Shown: positions 23,236-30,564 of the stretch, piece by piece
Layout of the letters: the number at the start of each line of letters is the position of its first letter
Position numbering within the stretch: position 1 is the first letter of the stretch
Virus record (IMG/VR): IMGVR_UViG_3300048011_000188
Span: 1-30,564 of that record
Reading direction: 5' to 3' (one strand)
Source of the DNA: a virus
Length of the DNA stretch: 30,564 nucleotides
The notes under the pieces: generated by a model
Databases searched by the model: none
Told to the model about the DNA's origin: nothing
What the model saw: only the letters and a program-made list of their open reading frames with translations
Translations under genes and position numbers: made by a program

Positions 23236-23868
23236 ATGGCATATATAGGAGCATCACCAACCTACGGTGTATTTGATAGACAAGTTTTGGCGGGTGATGG
23301 TACAACCACATCTTACAATCTTGATCATATGGCAGTGCCAACTTCTTTGTTGGTTGTACTGGATGGTGTCGTTCAAGAACCAGAACACTCATATTCAACG
23401 AATCTTACTGCTGGACAACCAAAGATTACATTTTCAGAAGCACCAGATGCTGGTGGTAGAATCTCTATTGTCTATCTTGGTAATGAGGTTCTTACTGCAA
23501 CTTCTGCTACTTCATCCACACACATAGATGAGTTTAATGGTGATGGTTCTGATACTACATTTACGTTGACAAGAGCTCCTGCTGCAAATAATGCTCATAA
23601 CTTTGCTGTATTTGTAGACAATGTGTATCAGAGATATGGTTCTTCATATGCATACACAGTTGTTGGTGCCGTATTAACATTTACTTCTGCTCCACCAGCT
23701 GGAACAAATAACATTCAATGTATTCAATTAAATGGAGTGAACACACTAAATACTGTTGCAGATGGAGCAATATTAACTGCTAAGATTGCAGACGGTAATG
23801 TCACAAAGGCAAAACTAAACTTTGACCCAGAAGATGATGCAACAGCACTGGCAATTGCTTTAGGATAA
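23236..23868 (+). CDS. Tail-fibre-like protein ending in ALAIALG (210 aa)
   Basis: The start MAYIGASPTYGVFDRQVLAG is related to MPYLGSTP (24230) and MPFIGQSP (26625). Two beta modules follow (residues about 15-85 and 97-170: FNGDGSDTTFTLTRAP; AVLTFTSAPPAG). A short AKIADGNVTKAKL shaft segment (about 182-195) and the C-terminus DDATALAIALG complete it. The last seven residues match the protein at 20098 almost exactly. It is the first gene of cassette copy 2, followed by paralogues of the genes at 20545 and 20900 in the same order. Confidence 0.7.
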   Translation: MAYIGASPTYGVFDRQVLAGDGTTTSYNLDHMAVPTSLLVVLDGVVQEPEHSYSTNLTAGQPKITFSEAPDAGGRISIVYLGNEVLTATSATSSTHIDEFNGDGSDTTFTLTRAPAANNAHNFAVFVDNVYQRYGSSYAYTVVGAVLTFTSAPPAGTNNIQCIQLNGVNTLNTVADGAILTAKIADGNVTKAKLNFDPEDDATALAIALG

Positions 23869-23882
23869 TATAGGAAAAAAAC

Positions 23883-24218
23883 ATGGCGAACACATTCAAA
23901 AATGCAGCAACAGCAAACGTATCCAATAGTTCATATGCAACTTTGTATACTTGTCCTGCTAATACACAGACTGTTGTTCTTGGACTTGCAATTGCAAACA
24001 AGACAACTAATGCTGTAACAGTACAAGTTCAGTTTACAGATACTTCTGCTTCTAATGCAACATTTCAACTTTTAGAAAATGTAAGTATCCCAGCGAGTAC
24101 TACATTGGAAACACTCGCTGGACAAAAATATATTTTAGAGGCAGGAGACATCCTCAAAGTCAAAGCAGGAACTGGTTCTGCTATTGATGTAGTAATGGGT
24201 CTAATGGAAAAAGCATAA
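23883..24218 (+). CDS. Small beta-rich virion protein, paralogue 2 (111 aa)
   Basis: Paralogue of the protein at 20545-20889, aligning end to end: MANTFKNAATANV at the start, VLGLAIANKTTNAVTVQVQF in the middle, and LAGQKYILEAGDILKVKAG near the end. The short leader ATAGGAAAAAAACATGGC is identical to the leader of the gp8-like gene at 12040. Role unknown; probably a virion or fibre component. Confidence 0.75.
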   Translation: MANTFKNAATANVSNSSYATLYTCPANTQTVVLGLAIANKTTNAVTVQVQFTDTSASNATFQLLENVSIPASTTLETLAGQKYILEAGDILKVKAGTGSAIDVVMGLMEKA

Positions 24219-24229
24219 GGGAGTAAACT

Positions 24230-25066
24230 ATGCCATATCTTGGAAGTACACCAAATGCTAGTTTTTCTACAAGGACTAAACAAGATTTTACAGCAAACGG
24301 TAGTACAACAGCGTTCACATTAAGTAGTGCAGTTGCTTCTGCAAACGATATTGAAGTATTCGTAGGTAATGTTCGCCAAGAACCTACAGATGCTTATACC
24401 GTTAATGGAACAACTCTTACAATGTCAGAAGCGCCTGAAACTGGATTAAACTTCTATGTCGTATTCAAAGGACTAGAAGAGAACTCAGTCGTTCCTGCTG
24501 ACAATACTATCAGTTCTGCAAAGATTGCCAGTGGTGCAGTTACAAATGCAAAGATTGCTTCTGGTATTAGTTCATCAAAACTTACTGGTGCATTACCAGC
24601 AATTAGTGGTGCTGCATTGACAGGTATTAATGCAGTTGCTGGAACTGGAGCATTTGCTGCTGGGTGTAGTGGATCTACATGGACAACTGCTAATGACGCC
24701 GCAATAATTCCTTTTAACTCTGATTCAGGTGGTGATAGATTTGATACAGATAATCTTTATAACACTACCACCTATAAATATGCCGCCCCTGCCACTGGTG
24801 TTTATTTATTTTGGTATGCCTGTTATACTGGAAACTCCGCAACTGTTAACGGTTTTTCATTTTTGAAAAATACTGCAAAAGTACAATTTCAACAAGCCGG
24901 TACTCGTATGTTTACTTGGCTCAATGGCTCAAATGATGACCATATTCAAAATGGAATGATTGTGATACCACTGTCAAGTGGAGATACTATGGCAATATGT
25001 GCTGCTTATAGTACTACTGATTTTTATACTGGACATTCTCAATGGGGAGGTTGCCGTTTGGCATAA
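24230..25066 (+). CDS. Tail fibre with C1q-like tip (278 aa)
   Basis: Residues 1-85 are the common beta module (MPYLGSTPNASF; IEVFVGNVRQEPTDAYTVNG). Residues about 91-132 are a shaft or trimerisation segment (ISSAKIASGAVTNAKIASG, SSKLTGALP), nearly shared with the protein at 26625. Residues about 140-278 look like a C1q/TNF-type jelly roll: FDTDNLYNTTTYKYAAPATG, VYLFWYACY, MIVIPLSSGDTMAICAAY and the final WGGCRL. C1q-like trimeric tips occur in phage fibres and bind surface polymers. An internal TATAAATA at 24773 is taken as chance. The gene is followed by a small fibre-associated gene. Confidence 0.72.
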   Translation: MPYLGSTPNASFSTRTKQDFTANGSTTAFTLSSAVASANDIEVFVGNVRQEPTDAYTVNGTTLTMSEAPETGLNFYVVFKGLEENSVVPADNTISSAKIASGAVTNAKIASGISSSKLTGALPAISGAALTGINAVAGTGAFAAGCSGSTWTTANDAAIIPFNSDSGGDRFDTDNLYNTTTYKYAAPATGVYLFWYACYTGNSATVNGFSFLKNTAKVQFQQAGTRMFTWLNGSNDDHIQNGMIVIPLSSGDTMAICAAYSTTDFYTGHSQWGGCRLA

Positions 25067-25072
25067 GATAAT

Positions 25073-25354
25073 ATGAAACTTAATAATTTTTTAGACATGA
25101 CAGAATGGAAAGAATATGATAGTTCAGTTTGGAGAGAACTAGTTTCTCGTTTCGGTCAATCTGATTACGATGATGAAACAAAAAGAACTAAAAATATTGC
25201 AATATTAAAATCAGAATGGGATGCTAAACAGTATCAAAGAGATAGAGCAAATGAATACCCATCTATAGAAGAACAACTTGACGATTTGTACCATAACGGT
25301 ATTGATGGTTGGAAATCAACTATTAAAGCTGTTAAAGACAAAAATCCGAAATAA
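25073..25354 (+). CDS. Tail-fibre-associated protein, XkdW-like C-terminus (93 aa)
   Basis: A small acidic/basic protein. The C-terminal segment YQRDRANEYPSIEEQLDDLY (residues 55-74), followed by GIDGWKSTIKAVKDK, matches a short motif common in phage tail-fibre assembly proteins and in XkdW-like proteins. These usually sit right behind a fibre gene and may help its folding or attachment. It starts six bases after the C1q-like fibre gene, with little Shine-Dalgarno, so translation is probably coupled. The chaperone role is inferred from motif and position. Confidence 0.65.
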   Translation: MKLNNFLDMTEWKEYDSSVWRELVSRFGQSDYDDETKRTKNIAILKSEWDAKQYQRDRANEYPSIEEQLDDLYHNGIDGWKSTIKAVKDKNPK

Positions 25355-25364
25355 GGAAACGCAG

Positions 25365-26405
25365 ATGCCATTAAGTAAAATACAAGCAATTAACGGACAA
25401 GTTACACCAAATCTTGGTCGTAGAAATATGATTATCAATGGCGGTGTGCAAGTATCTCAGAGAGGCAGTGTGAATGGTATTGCGATGAGTGGTGCTACTA
25501 ATGTTTATACCGCCGCAGATATGTGGGCAATTGGACGAGCCAATGTGGGCGACACTGGAACATTAGATACCAGCGTTACTGGTGGGGTTTTGCGAGTTGA
25601 TGTTGCAACAGCAGATACATCATTGACTTCTGGTTCTGCTACTTCTATACGGCAAATTATTGAAGCACAAAATTGTGTTCATGCATCTGGACAAACCGTG
25701 ACTTTAAGTTTTAAGTTCAAAACGAATAAAACAGGAACATATGGTGTTTATTTGTATGGATTTGATGCCGCAAGTTATGGAACTCCTCAAAGTATTACGG
25801 TAAGTGCTGCTGACACATTAACATCATATACACTAACATTCACTGCGCCATCTAGTATTGCAAGAGATACTGGTCAAGGTATTGGTGTCAATATTACACT
25901 TGCAGCCGATTCCACTAGAGAAGGGGCTTGGTATCCAACTGGAGAAACACAAGTAAACTTTATGGATGCTGGGGCAAACTATTGCGAATTATCAGAAGTT
26001 CAGTTAGAAGTTGGCGACACAGCTACAGATTTTGAACACCGCTCCTTTGGAGAAGAACTTTCGCTTTGTGAACGATATTTTCAAACTTATTCAAACAGAG
26101 TTTGGCAAGGAACTAATGAACACGCAGCCAATTATTTTATGTACTTTGATGGAGTTTTTAGACAGAAAATGAGAGCTGCTCCAACTGCTACTATTGTTGG
26201 TACTGTAACACTTGCTAGACCACAAGTTGCTGTGACTCAAAGACCAACCCACATTCAAGGGTTATCAGATGAAGGTTTTACAAAAGCGGGATGGGCAACT
26301 AGTGGAACGTATGGTGGACAACTAGGATCTCATGGTGATGCATACTATAGAATGGCAGTCGGTGCTGGGCCTGCAAACCAACTTCAATTCAGTGCTGAAC
26401 TTTAA
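25365..26405 (+). CDS. Tail fibre with carbohydrate-binding-like domain, paralogue 1 (346 aa)
   Basis: The start at 25365 is chosen because it follows AAGGA (25353-25357) and begins MPLSKIQAINGQVTPNLGRR; the longer frame from 25278 overlaps the preceding gene. The motifs NMIINGGVQVSQRGS and TAADMWAIGR near the N-terminus are typical of a widespread phage fibre domain. A carbohydrate-binding-module-like beta sandwich follows (TVTLSFKFKTNKTGTYGVYL). Then comes the conserved ELSEVQLEVGDTATDFEHRS and EELSLCERYF segment (about 205-240). The protein at 27460-28437 has the same architecture. A 58-codon gene follows directly. Surface-glycan binding is the likely role. Confidence 0.7.
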   Translation: MPLSKIQAINGQVTPNLGRRNMIINGGVQVSQRGSVNGIAMSGATNVYTAADMWAIGRANVGDTGTLDTSVTGGVLRVDVATADTSLTSGSATSIRQIIEAQNCVHASGQTVTLSFKFKTNKTGTYGVYLYGFDAASYGTPQSITVSAADTLTSYTLTFTAPSSIARDTGQGIGVNITLAADSTREGAWYPTGETQVNFMDAGANYCELSEVQLEVGDTATDFEHRSFGEELSLCERYFQTYSNRVWQGTNEHAANYFMYFDGVFRQKMRAAPTATIVGTVTLARPQVAVTQRPTHIQGLSDEGFTKAGWATSGTYGGQLGSHGDAYYRMAVGAGPANQLQFSAEL

Positions 26406-26417
26406 GGGAGATATGTT

Positions 26418-26594
26418 ATGACAATAATTACAGATGCACAGTATCTAAAAAATTCAGATGAAGAAAATGAGACTGTTTTTTGTAAAATTGATGGTAAGGA
26501 ATGTAGTGTTCCTATGGATACTGCAAATTCAGATTATGCAGAAATTCTAAAACAGGTTGCCGATGGTGACTTGACTATTGCAGATGCAGACTAA
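26418..26594 (+). CDS. Small fibre-associated protein, paralogue 1 (58 aa)
   Basis: A 58-codon gene starting 12 bases after the fibre gene, with AAGGGAG (26404-26410) seven bases before ATG 26418. The product begins MTIITDAQYLK and ends VPMDTANSDYAEILKQVADG, then DLTIADAD. Its paralogue at 28440-28616 has the same length, the same VPMDxxNxxYAEI block and an identical TIADAD end. The VPxDxxNxxYxxI...ADAD pattern resembles the ends of phage tail-fibre assembly proteins. Two cysteines are present here but not in the paralogue. Probably a fibre chaperone or cap; inference. Confidence 0.75.
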   Translation: MTIITDAQYLKNSDEENETVFCKIDGKECSVPMDTANSDYAEILKQVADGDLTIADAD

Positions 26595-26624
26595 ATAGTA
26601 TGAACAAGATTAGGAAACAATAAT

Positions 26625-27458
26625 ATGCCATTTATAGGACAATCACCATTAACAGGTGCGTATCATGTACTTGATGCAATTACCGCTTCTGGTACTGCAA
26701 CATATAACTTGCAGTTGAATAGTGGTGCGTTTTCTCCTGCTACTGCAAATCAATTAATGGTTTCACTCAACGGTGTTATTCAGAAGGCCGGCAGTTCTTT
26801 TACTGTATCAGGTTCAACGATTACATTTTCAAGTGCATTAACATCTTCAGATTCAATTGACTTTATTGTTGCATTGGGTGACGTTCTTAATGTTGGAACA
26901 CCAACTGATGGAACGGTGAGTACTGCAAAGATTGCCAATAGTGCAGTGACAGATGCAAAGATTGCTGGTATGTCGGCATCAAAACTTACTGGTGCAATGC
27001 CTGCCCTTGATGGTTCTGCACTAACTGGTGCTGGTACTGTTAAACATATGCAATTTGCAAATATTGCTGGAGATAGTGGTCAATCCACAACCTCTCTTTC
27101 GTATGTTGCAACACCAGTTACAATTACAGTTGCAGCTGCTGATGTTGCTAAATGTACAAGACTTGTTGTCCAGCACGCTGGTTCAACAAGAACTGATAGA
27201 AATACTCATGCACACCAACAAAGAAGATTCCAAAGAACTGCACCTTCAGCTGTAAACTTTGATGACTATATTCTTGGTTCTGTTGCTGGTGGTTCAGAGT
27301 CACTTGATAATGTTAGCATGACTATAGTTGATGCCAATTTAGGAACTGGTGACCATACATACACAGTCTATGTTAGAAAAGCATCTGGTAATAATGTTTA
27401 TGCTAATAATGTTTACACACAATATAGACCATCAACAATAGTAGTATGGGGATTCTAA
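26625..27458 (+). CDS. Tail-fibre-like protein with shared shaft and unique tip (277 aa)
   Basis: Residues 1-85 are the beta module (MPFIGQSPLTGAYHV; LMVSLNGVIQKAGSSFTVSG). Residues about 92-134 are the shaft segment VSTAKIANSAVTDAKIAG, SASKLTGAMP, closely similar to that in the C1q-like fibre at 24230. The remaining 145 residues form a different beta-rich tip (TITVAAADVAKCTRLVVQHA; DHTYTVYVRKASGNNVY) with no fold that I recognise. It shows how a conserved base and shaft carries exchangeable tips. The gene ends two bases before the next ATG (TAATATG). Confidence 0.7.
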   Translation: MPFIGQSPLTGAYHVLDAITASGTATYNLQLNSGAFSPATANQLMVSLNGVIQKAGSSFTVSGSTITFSSALTSSDSIDFIVALGDVLNVGTPTDGTVSTAKIANSAVTDAKIAGMSASKLTGAMPALDGSALTGAGTVKHMQFANIAGDSGQSTTSLSYVATPVTITVAAADVAKCTRLVVQHAGSTRTDRNTHAHQQRRFQRTAPSAVNFDDYILGSVAGGSESLDNVSMTIVDANLGTGDHTYTVYVRKASGNNVYANNVYTQYRPSTIVVWGF

Positions 27459-27459
27459 T

Positions 27460-28437
27460 ATGAGTTTAATTAAAGTAAAAGCAAGAGGACAGTCTGCTGA
27501 TTTTGAAACAGAAATTGGTGGCACAACCAAGAATATCATTATCAATGGTGCCATGTCTGTAAATCAAAGGGTTGCTACGTCAGGGATTACATCAGGATAC
27601 TTTGTTGATAGATTTCAATTGTCTGGTTGTAGTGCCTCTGCTGTGATAACAAGTAGTACCCCAACTGAATTTCCAACTGCTATAACTGTAAGTGCTACAT
27701 CAGGCAATCCAATAATTTTACAAAAAATTGAAAGTAAAAACACAAAACATTTGTCGGGCAAGGTTGTTACAGCAAGTTTTTATGCTAAGAATATATCTAA
27801 TGCTACAACTTTATATACAAGTTTACAATATGCTGGAAGTGCAGATAGCTTTGGTTCAACTACAACAATATCAGAACAAAACTTAGGAAATCTTACAAAT
27901 GATTGGGTTAGATACTCAGCCTCGTGGACTGTACCAGCTGGAGGGTTGAATGGTCTTTCATTAAACATTTTATGTGCTGGGTCAAGTACATTTACTATGG
28001 GTGTTACAGGAGTTCAATTGGAAGTTGGCAGTTCAGCTACGGATTTTGAACATCTCCCATTTGCAGAAGAACTGCGACTCTGTCAACGCTATTTTTGTAA
28101 AAGTGCTCCTTACTCATTTCTACCAGACCACAATTACGATCCAGATAGCGTTGTTGTACTAGTTGATATGGCAAATGGTTTAATGAGAAGTTCGAGAATT
28201 TACTTCCCAGTAAAAATGAGAGCAACTCCTACTATTACTCAACTCAGGGCTGGTACTGGTTTTGCTAGTTCCAATGGTCAGTGGGCTTGGTATCAATCAG
28301 GCACTTGGATATTTTACGCATTTAATTCTGGCAACGCTAATGAAGATGGTTTTTGTGCCCACGGTAGTGTGAGTGGTGCCGGAGATGGAAACGCTTACTG
28401 GACTCATGCAGCCTGGAAAGCAGAAGCGGAGTTATAA
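27460..28437 (+). CDS. Tail fibre with carbohydrate-binding-like domain, paralogue 2 (325 aa)
   Basis: Paralogue of the protein at 25365-26405. Shared features are TTKNIIINGAMSVNQRVA near residue 24 and YFVDRFQLSG, then a beta sandwich (KVVTASFYAKNISNATTLYT; DWVRYSASWTVPAG), and the GVQLEVGSSATDFEHLPFAE, ELRLCQRYF segment (about 187-215). The C-terminal tip differs from that of the paralogue. The gene is followed two bases later by the second 58-codon gene, repeating the fibre plus small-protein arrangement. Likely a receptor-binding protein. Confidence 0.7.
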   Translation: MSLIKVKARGQSADFETEIGGTTKNIIINGAMSVNQRVATSGITSGYFVDRFQLSGCSASAVITSSTPTEFPTAITVSATSGNPIILQKIESKNTKHLSGKVVTASFYAKNISNATTLYTSLQYAGSADSFGSTTTISEQNLGNLTNDWVRYSASWTVPAGGLNGLSLNILCAGSSTFTMGVTGVQLEVGSSATDFEHLPFAEELRLCQRYFCKSAPYSFLPDHNYDPDSVVVLVDMANGLMRSSRIYFPVKMRATPTITQLRAGTGFASSNGQWAWYQSGTWIFYAFNSGNANEDGFCAHGSVSGAGDGNAYWTHAAWKAEAEL

Positions 28438-28439
28438 AA

Positions 28440-28616
28440 ATGAAATTTACGGATGCAAAATATATTAAAGACGTTCTTTATGATAAAGTTGATACAATTA
28501 GTGTAACATTTGAAAATGAAGTAATTCATGTTCCTATGGATGAAAATAATATACACTATGCAGAAATTATGAAACAAGTTAAAGCAAAAACTTTGACAAT
28601 TGCAGATGCAGACTAA
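28440..28616 (+). CDS. Small fibre-associated protein, paralogue 2 (58 aa)
   Basis: A 58-codon gene starting two bases after the fibre stop. The product begins MKFTDAKYIKD and ends VPMDENNIHYAEIMKQVKAK, then TLTIADAD. It is the same length as the protein at 26418-26594 and matches it most in the C-terminal half. The last codons and following bases (TTGCAGATGCAGACTAAATA) are identical in both copies, so the pair arose by duplication or is kept alike by recombination. No clear Shine-Dalgarno is seen, so coupling to the fibre gene is likely. Confidence 0.75.
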   Translation: MKFTDAKYIKDVLYDKVDTISVTFENEVIHVPMDENNIHYAEIMKQVKAKTLTIADAD

Positions 28617-28641
28617 ATAAAAAGAAACAGGACAGACACAA

Positions 28642-30564
28642 ATGGCAATTTCAAGAATCAAAACAGACGGTATTCAAGATGATGCAGTAACCTCTCCAAA
28701 GATTGCTGATAATCCTGATTTCGATGGTCAGTTTATTCGTGTACCCCACGGTACTACTGCACAACGTCCTGGCAGTCCTGCTGCTGGATACATGAGATTT
28801 AACACTACAGTAGGAACATTAGAACAGTGGAATACTGTAACCAATTCTTGGCAGGCAATTGACAGTCCGCCTATTATCACTTCTCTTGCATATGCTGGTT
28901 CTATAACTGGTGCTGATCCTGCTGGTGGGGAAACAATAACTCTTACAGGAACAAACTTTAAGGCGGGCGCTTCGGTGACTATCGGTGGAACTACTGCACC
29001 TTCTGTTTCTGTTGTTAGTTCGACTAGTATTACATTCACAACCCCAGCAAAAACTGCTGCAGACTATGATGTTAAGATAACAAATGCAAATGGACTTTCT
29101 GCAACACTAACGAATGGTATTTCCTATAATGGTGTACCAGCATTTTCAACTGCTGCTGGTAATCTAGGGTCTATTCCAGAAGATCTTGCAATGTCAACAA
29201 TTACTATTGTTGCCTCAGAACCAGACGGTGGAACGCTTGCGTTTTCTGTAACTTCTGGTGCATTACCTACTGGCGTTTCTTTGGGTTCTGCAAATGGACA
29301 ACTTACTGGAACACCAAATACAAATGTAGTTAGTGATACAACCTTTAACTTTACTGTTACTGCGACCGATGATGAGAACCAAACGAATGCTCGAGCATTT
29401 AATCTCATTGTTCTTCGTCCTGTTTATGCCGTGAATGTTGCAAAATCTGTAAGGTTTGATTCTGACAGAAGCGCTATGTTACAACGCACACCTTCGTCAG
29501 ATTCCAACCGTAAGACTTTGACTTGGAGTGGGTGGGTTAAGCGCTCAAAGTTAGGTGCTTTTCAAAATTTATTTACCGCTGAAGGTGATGGTGGTGGTGA
29601 AAGTGCGGCAATTAGATTTGACAGCAGTGACCGATTAGATGTTATATTTCTTACAGATGGGTCTGACAGTGTTACTGGAAGGCTTATTACTAATGCTAAA
29701 TTTAGGGATGTGACTGCATGGCTTCATATAGTTTATGCACAAGATACTACATCTAGTACTGCTGGAAATAGAATGAGATTATATGTTAATGGTGATGAAA
29801 TAACCAGTTTTGCAACTGATACAAATCCAACACAAAACCATGATGGTCAATTTAATGCTGCAGTAATTCATCGTTTAGGTGCCGAATCACACGCTGGTAA
29901 TCAAGAATTTAATGGTTATATGGCAGATGTTCATTTAATTGATGGGCAACAACTTGCTCCGACAAGTTTTGCAGAAACATTTAATGGAGTATGGGCGCCA
30001 AAAACATTCTCTGGTTCATACGGCACAAACGGATTCAAACTTGCATTCGGAACTGCTAATGCAATAGGTGATGATACTAGTGGAAATACAAATGATTGGT
30101 TTGCATCAGGATTTGCATATGGTTCTATTACTAGTAGTGCTGGATTATATACTTCTTCTGGTAGGATAGAAAATCTTTTTGATGGTGACATAACTACACG
30201 TGCCAATGTTACAGCGTCAACTAATAATTTTATTCAGTGGACTGCGCCAACACCTATAAATTATACAACTAGTGTTGAAGTACACGTTTATGCAGCAAAC
30301 GGTTATAATATTACCAATTACGCTTCCCTTAATGGTGGAAGTGAAACGACTTTCGTTGGTGGCGGCGCTAACTTTAATGACCTTGCATGGATTACTCTTA
30401 GTTCTTCGTCCGGCACACTGAATTCTATAAAAATTCGTTTGGCTAGAAGTGGCTCAAATTCTCAGGTTGCTTGGACTGCTATTAGAGTGGATGGAAATAT
30501 ACTAACCGGCAGTAGTTACTTAGGCCCAAATATTGACCAAGTACCAGATTCGCCCACGAATAAC
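28642..30564 (+). CDS. Large tail-fibre adhesin, 3' end outside window (641+ aa)
   Basis: Open from ATG 28642 to the end of the window with no stop. The N-terminal SRIKTDGIQDDAVTSPKIAD and the cap GTTAQRPGSPAAGYMRFN (residues 38-55) are shared with the protein at 21712. Residues about 78-160 resemble an IPT/TIG domain (TLTGTNFKAGASVTIGG; YDVKITNANG). Residues about 165-258 resemble He_PIG (GVSLGSANGQLTGTPNTN). Residues about 265-450 resemble a LamG/concanavalin-like jelly roll (TLTWSGWVKRSKLGAFQNLF; RMRLYVNGDE; MADVHLIDGQQL). Further beta-rich sequence runs off the end. The domain order parallels that of the 21712 gene, with an added sugar-binding-type domain. Confidence 0.72.
   Translation, partial: MAISRIKTDGIQDDAVTSPKIADNPDFDGQFIRVPHGTTAQRPGSPAAGYMRFNTTVGTLEQWNTVTNSWQAIDSPPIITSLAYAGSITGADPAGGETITLTGTNFKAGASVTIGGTTAPSVSVVSSTSITFTTPAKTAADYDVKITNANGLSATLTNGISYNGVPAFSTAAGNLGSIPEDLAMSTITIVASEPDGGTLAFSVTSGALPTGVSLGSANGQLTGTPNTNVVSDTTFNFTVTATDDENQTNARAFNLIVLRPVYAVNVAKSVRFDSDRSAMLQRTPSSDSNRKTLTWSGWVKRSKLGAFQNLFTAEGDGGGESAAIRFDSSDRLDVIFLTDGSDSVTGRLITNAKFRDVTAWLHIVYAQDTTSSTAGNRMRLYVNGDEITSFATDTNPTQNHDGQFNAAVIHRLGAESHAGNQEFNGYMADVHLIDGQQLAPTSFAETFNGVWAPKTFSGSYGTNGFKLAFGTANAIGDDTSGNTNDWFASGFAYGSITSSAGLYTSSGRIENLFDGDITTRANVTASTNNFIQWTAPTPINYTTSVEVHVYAANGYNITNYASLNGGSETTFVGGGANFNDLAWITLSSSSGTLNSIKIRLARSGSNSQVAWTAIRVDGNILTGSSYLGPNIDQVPDSPTNN

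Noticed and set aside
24773-24780. Exact TATAAATA inside the C1q-like fibre gene
   Set aside because: It lies mid-gene with no start codon at the usual distance; most likely chance in AT-rich DNA.
26590-26597. ACTAAATA before 26625 and again at 28612-28619 before 28642 as late promoters
   Set aside because: Two mismatches to the late box, and both copies are part of the duplicated end of the 58-codon genes, so identity is explained by duplication.
1-30564. CRISPR arrays, tRNA genes, insertion sequences, integrase or attachment sites
   Set aside because: No regular direct repeats with spacers, no cloverleaf that I could find by eye, and no transposase or integrase motif in any frame.

Overview
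This window is part of the genome of a T4-like (contractile-tailed) double-stranded DNA phage, most like the marine T4-like myoviruses. The signs are a UvsX recombinase C-terminus, recognisable T4-type baseplate proteins (gp5, PAAR tip, gp25, gp6, gp8), a very large DUF4815-type structural protein, T4-type late promoters (TATAAATA) and an AT-rich sequence. Every supported gene is on the + strand. The host cannot be read from the sequence. A PqqA-like peptide gene suggests a bacterium that makes pyrroloquinoline quinone (PQQ).

Layout. (1) 1-652: the end of a replication/recombination operon, with the uvsX C-terminus, an overlapping MazG-like pyrophosphohydrolase and a rho-independent terminator. 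(2) 653-2087: two near-consensus sigma-70 promoters driving five small genes of unknown function, one coding for an exported protein. (3) 2088-2282: a 24-codon gene for an orphan PqqA-type PQQ precursor peptide with a perfect Shine-Dalgarno, then a terminator whose loop holds a perfect T4 late promoter. (4) 2283-9357: late baseplate genes: gp5-like spike without a lysozyme domain, PAAR tip, thermonuclease-like protein, gp25, gp6 and a large gp7-position protein. (5) 9399-12018: fibre-like proteins, including a polyglycine-rich adhesin. (6) 12040-20508: gp8, the 2119-residue DUF4815 protein and two small structural genes. (7) 20545-30564: a run of tail-fibre and adhesin genes with duplicated cassettes, shared shafts, different tips (C1q-like, carbohydrate-binding-like, Ig-like plus LamG-like) and small accessory genes, two of which are below 60 codons. 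The last fibre gene runs off the window.

How it fits together. Early transcription by host sigma-70 polymerase makes the small proteins of region 2. Late transcription starts at TATAAATA boxes at 2255, 4291, 9366 and 20513, with weaker variants elsewhere. It makes the baseplate and then a set of receptor-binding proteins. The most unusual element is the phage pqqA placed between the early and late blocks. No pqqB, C, D, E or F is in the window, so the peptide would need host enzymes for maturation. The terminator/late-promoter element directly after it may also control gene 5 translation.
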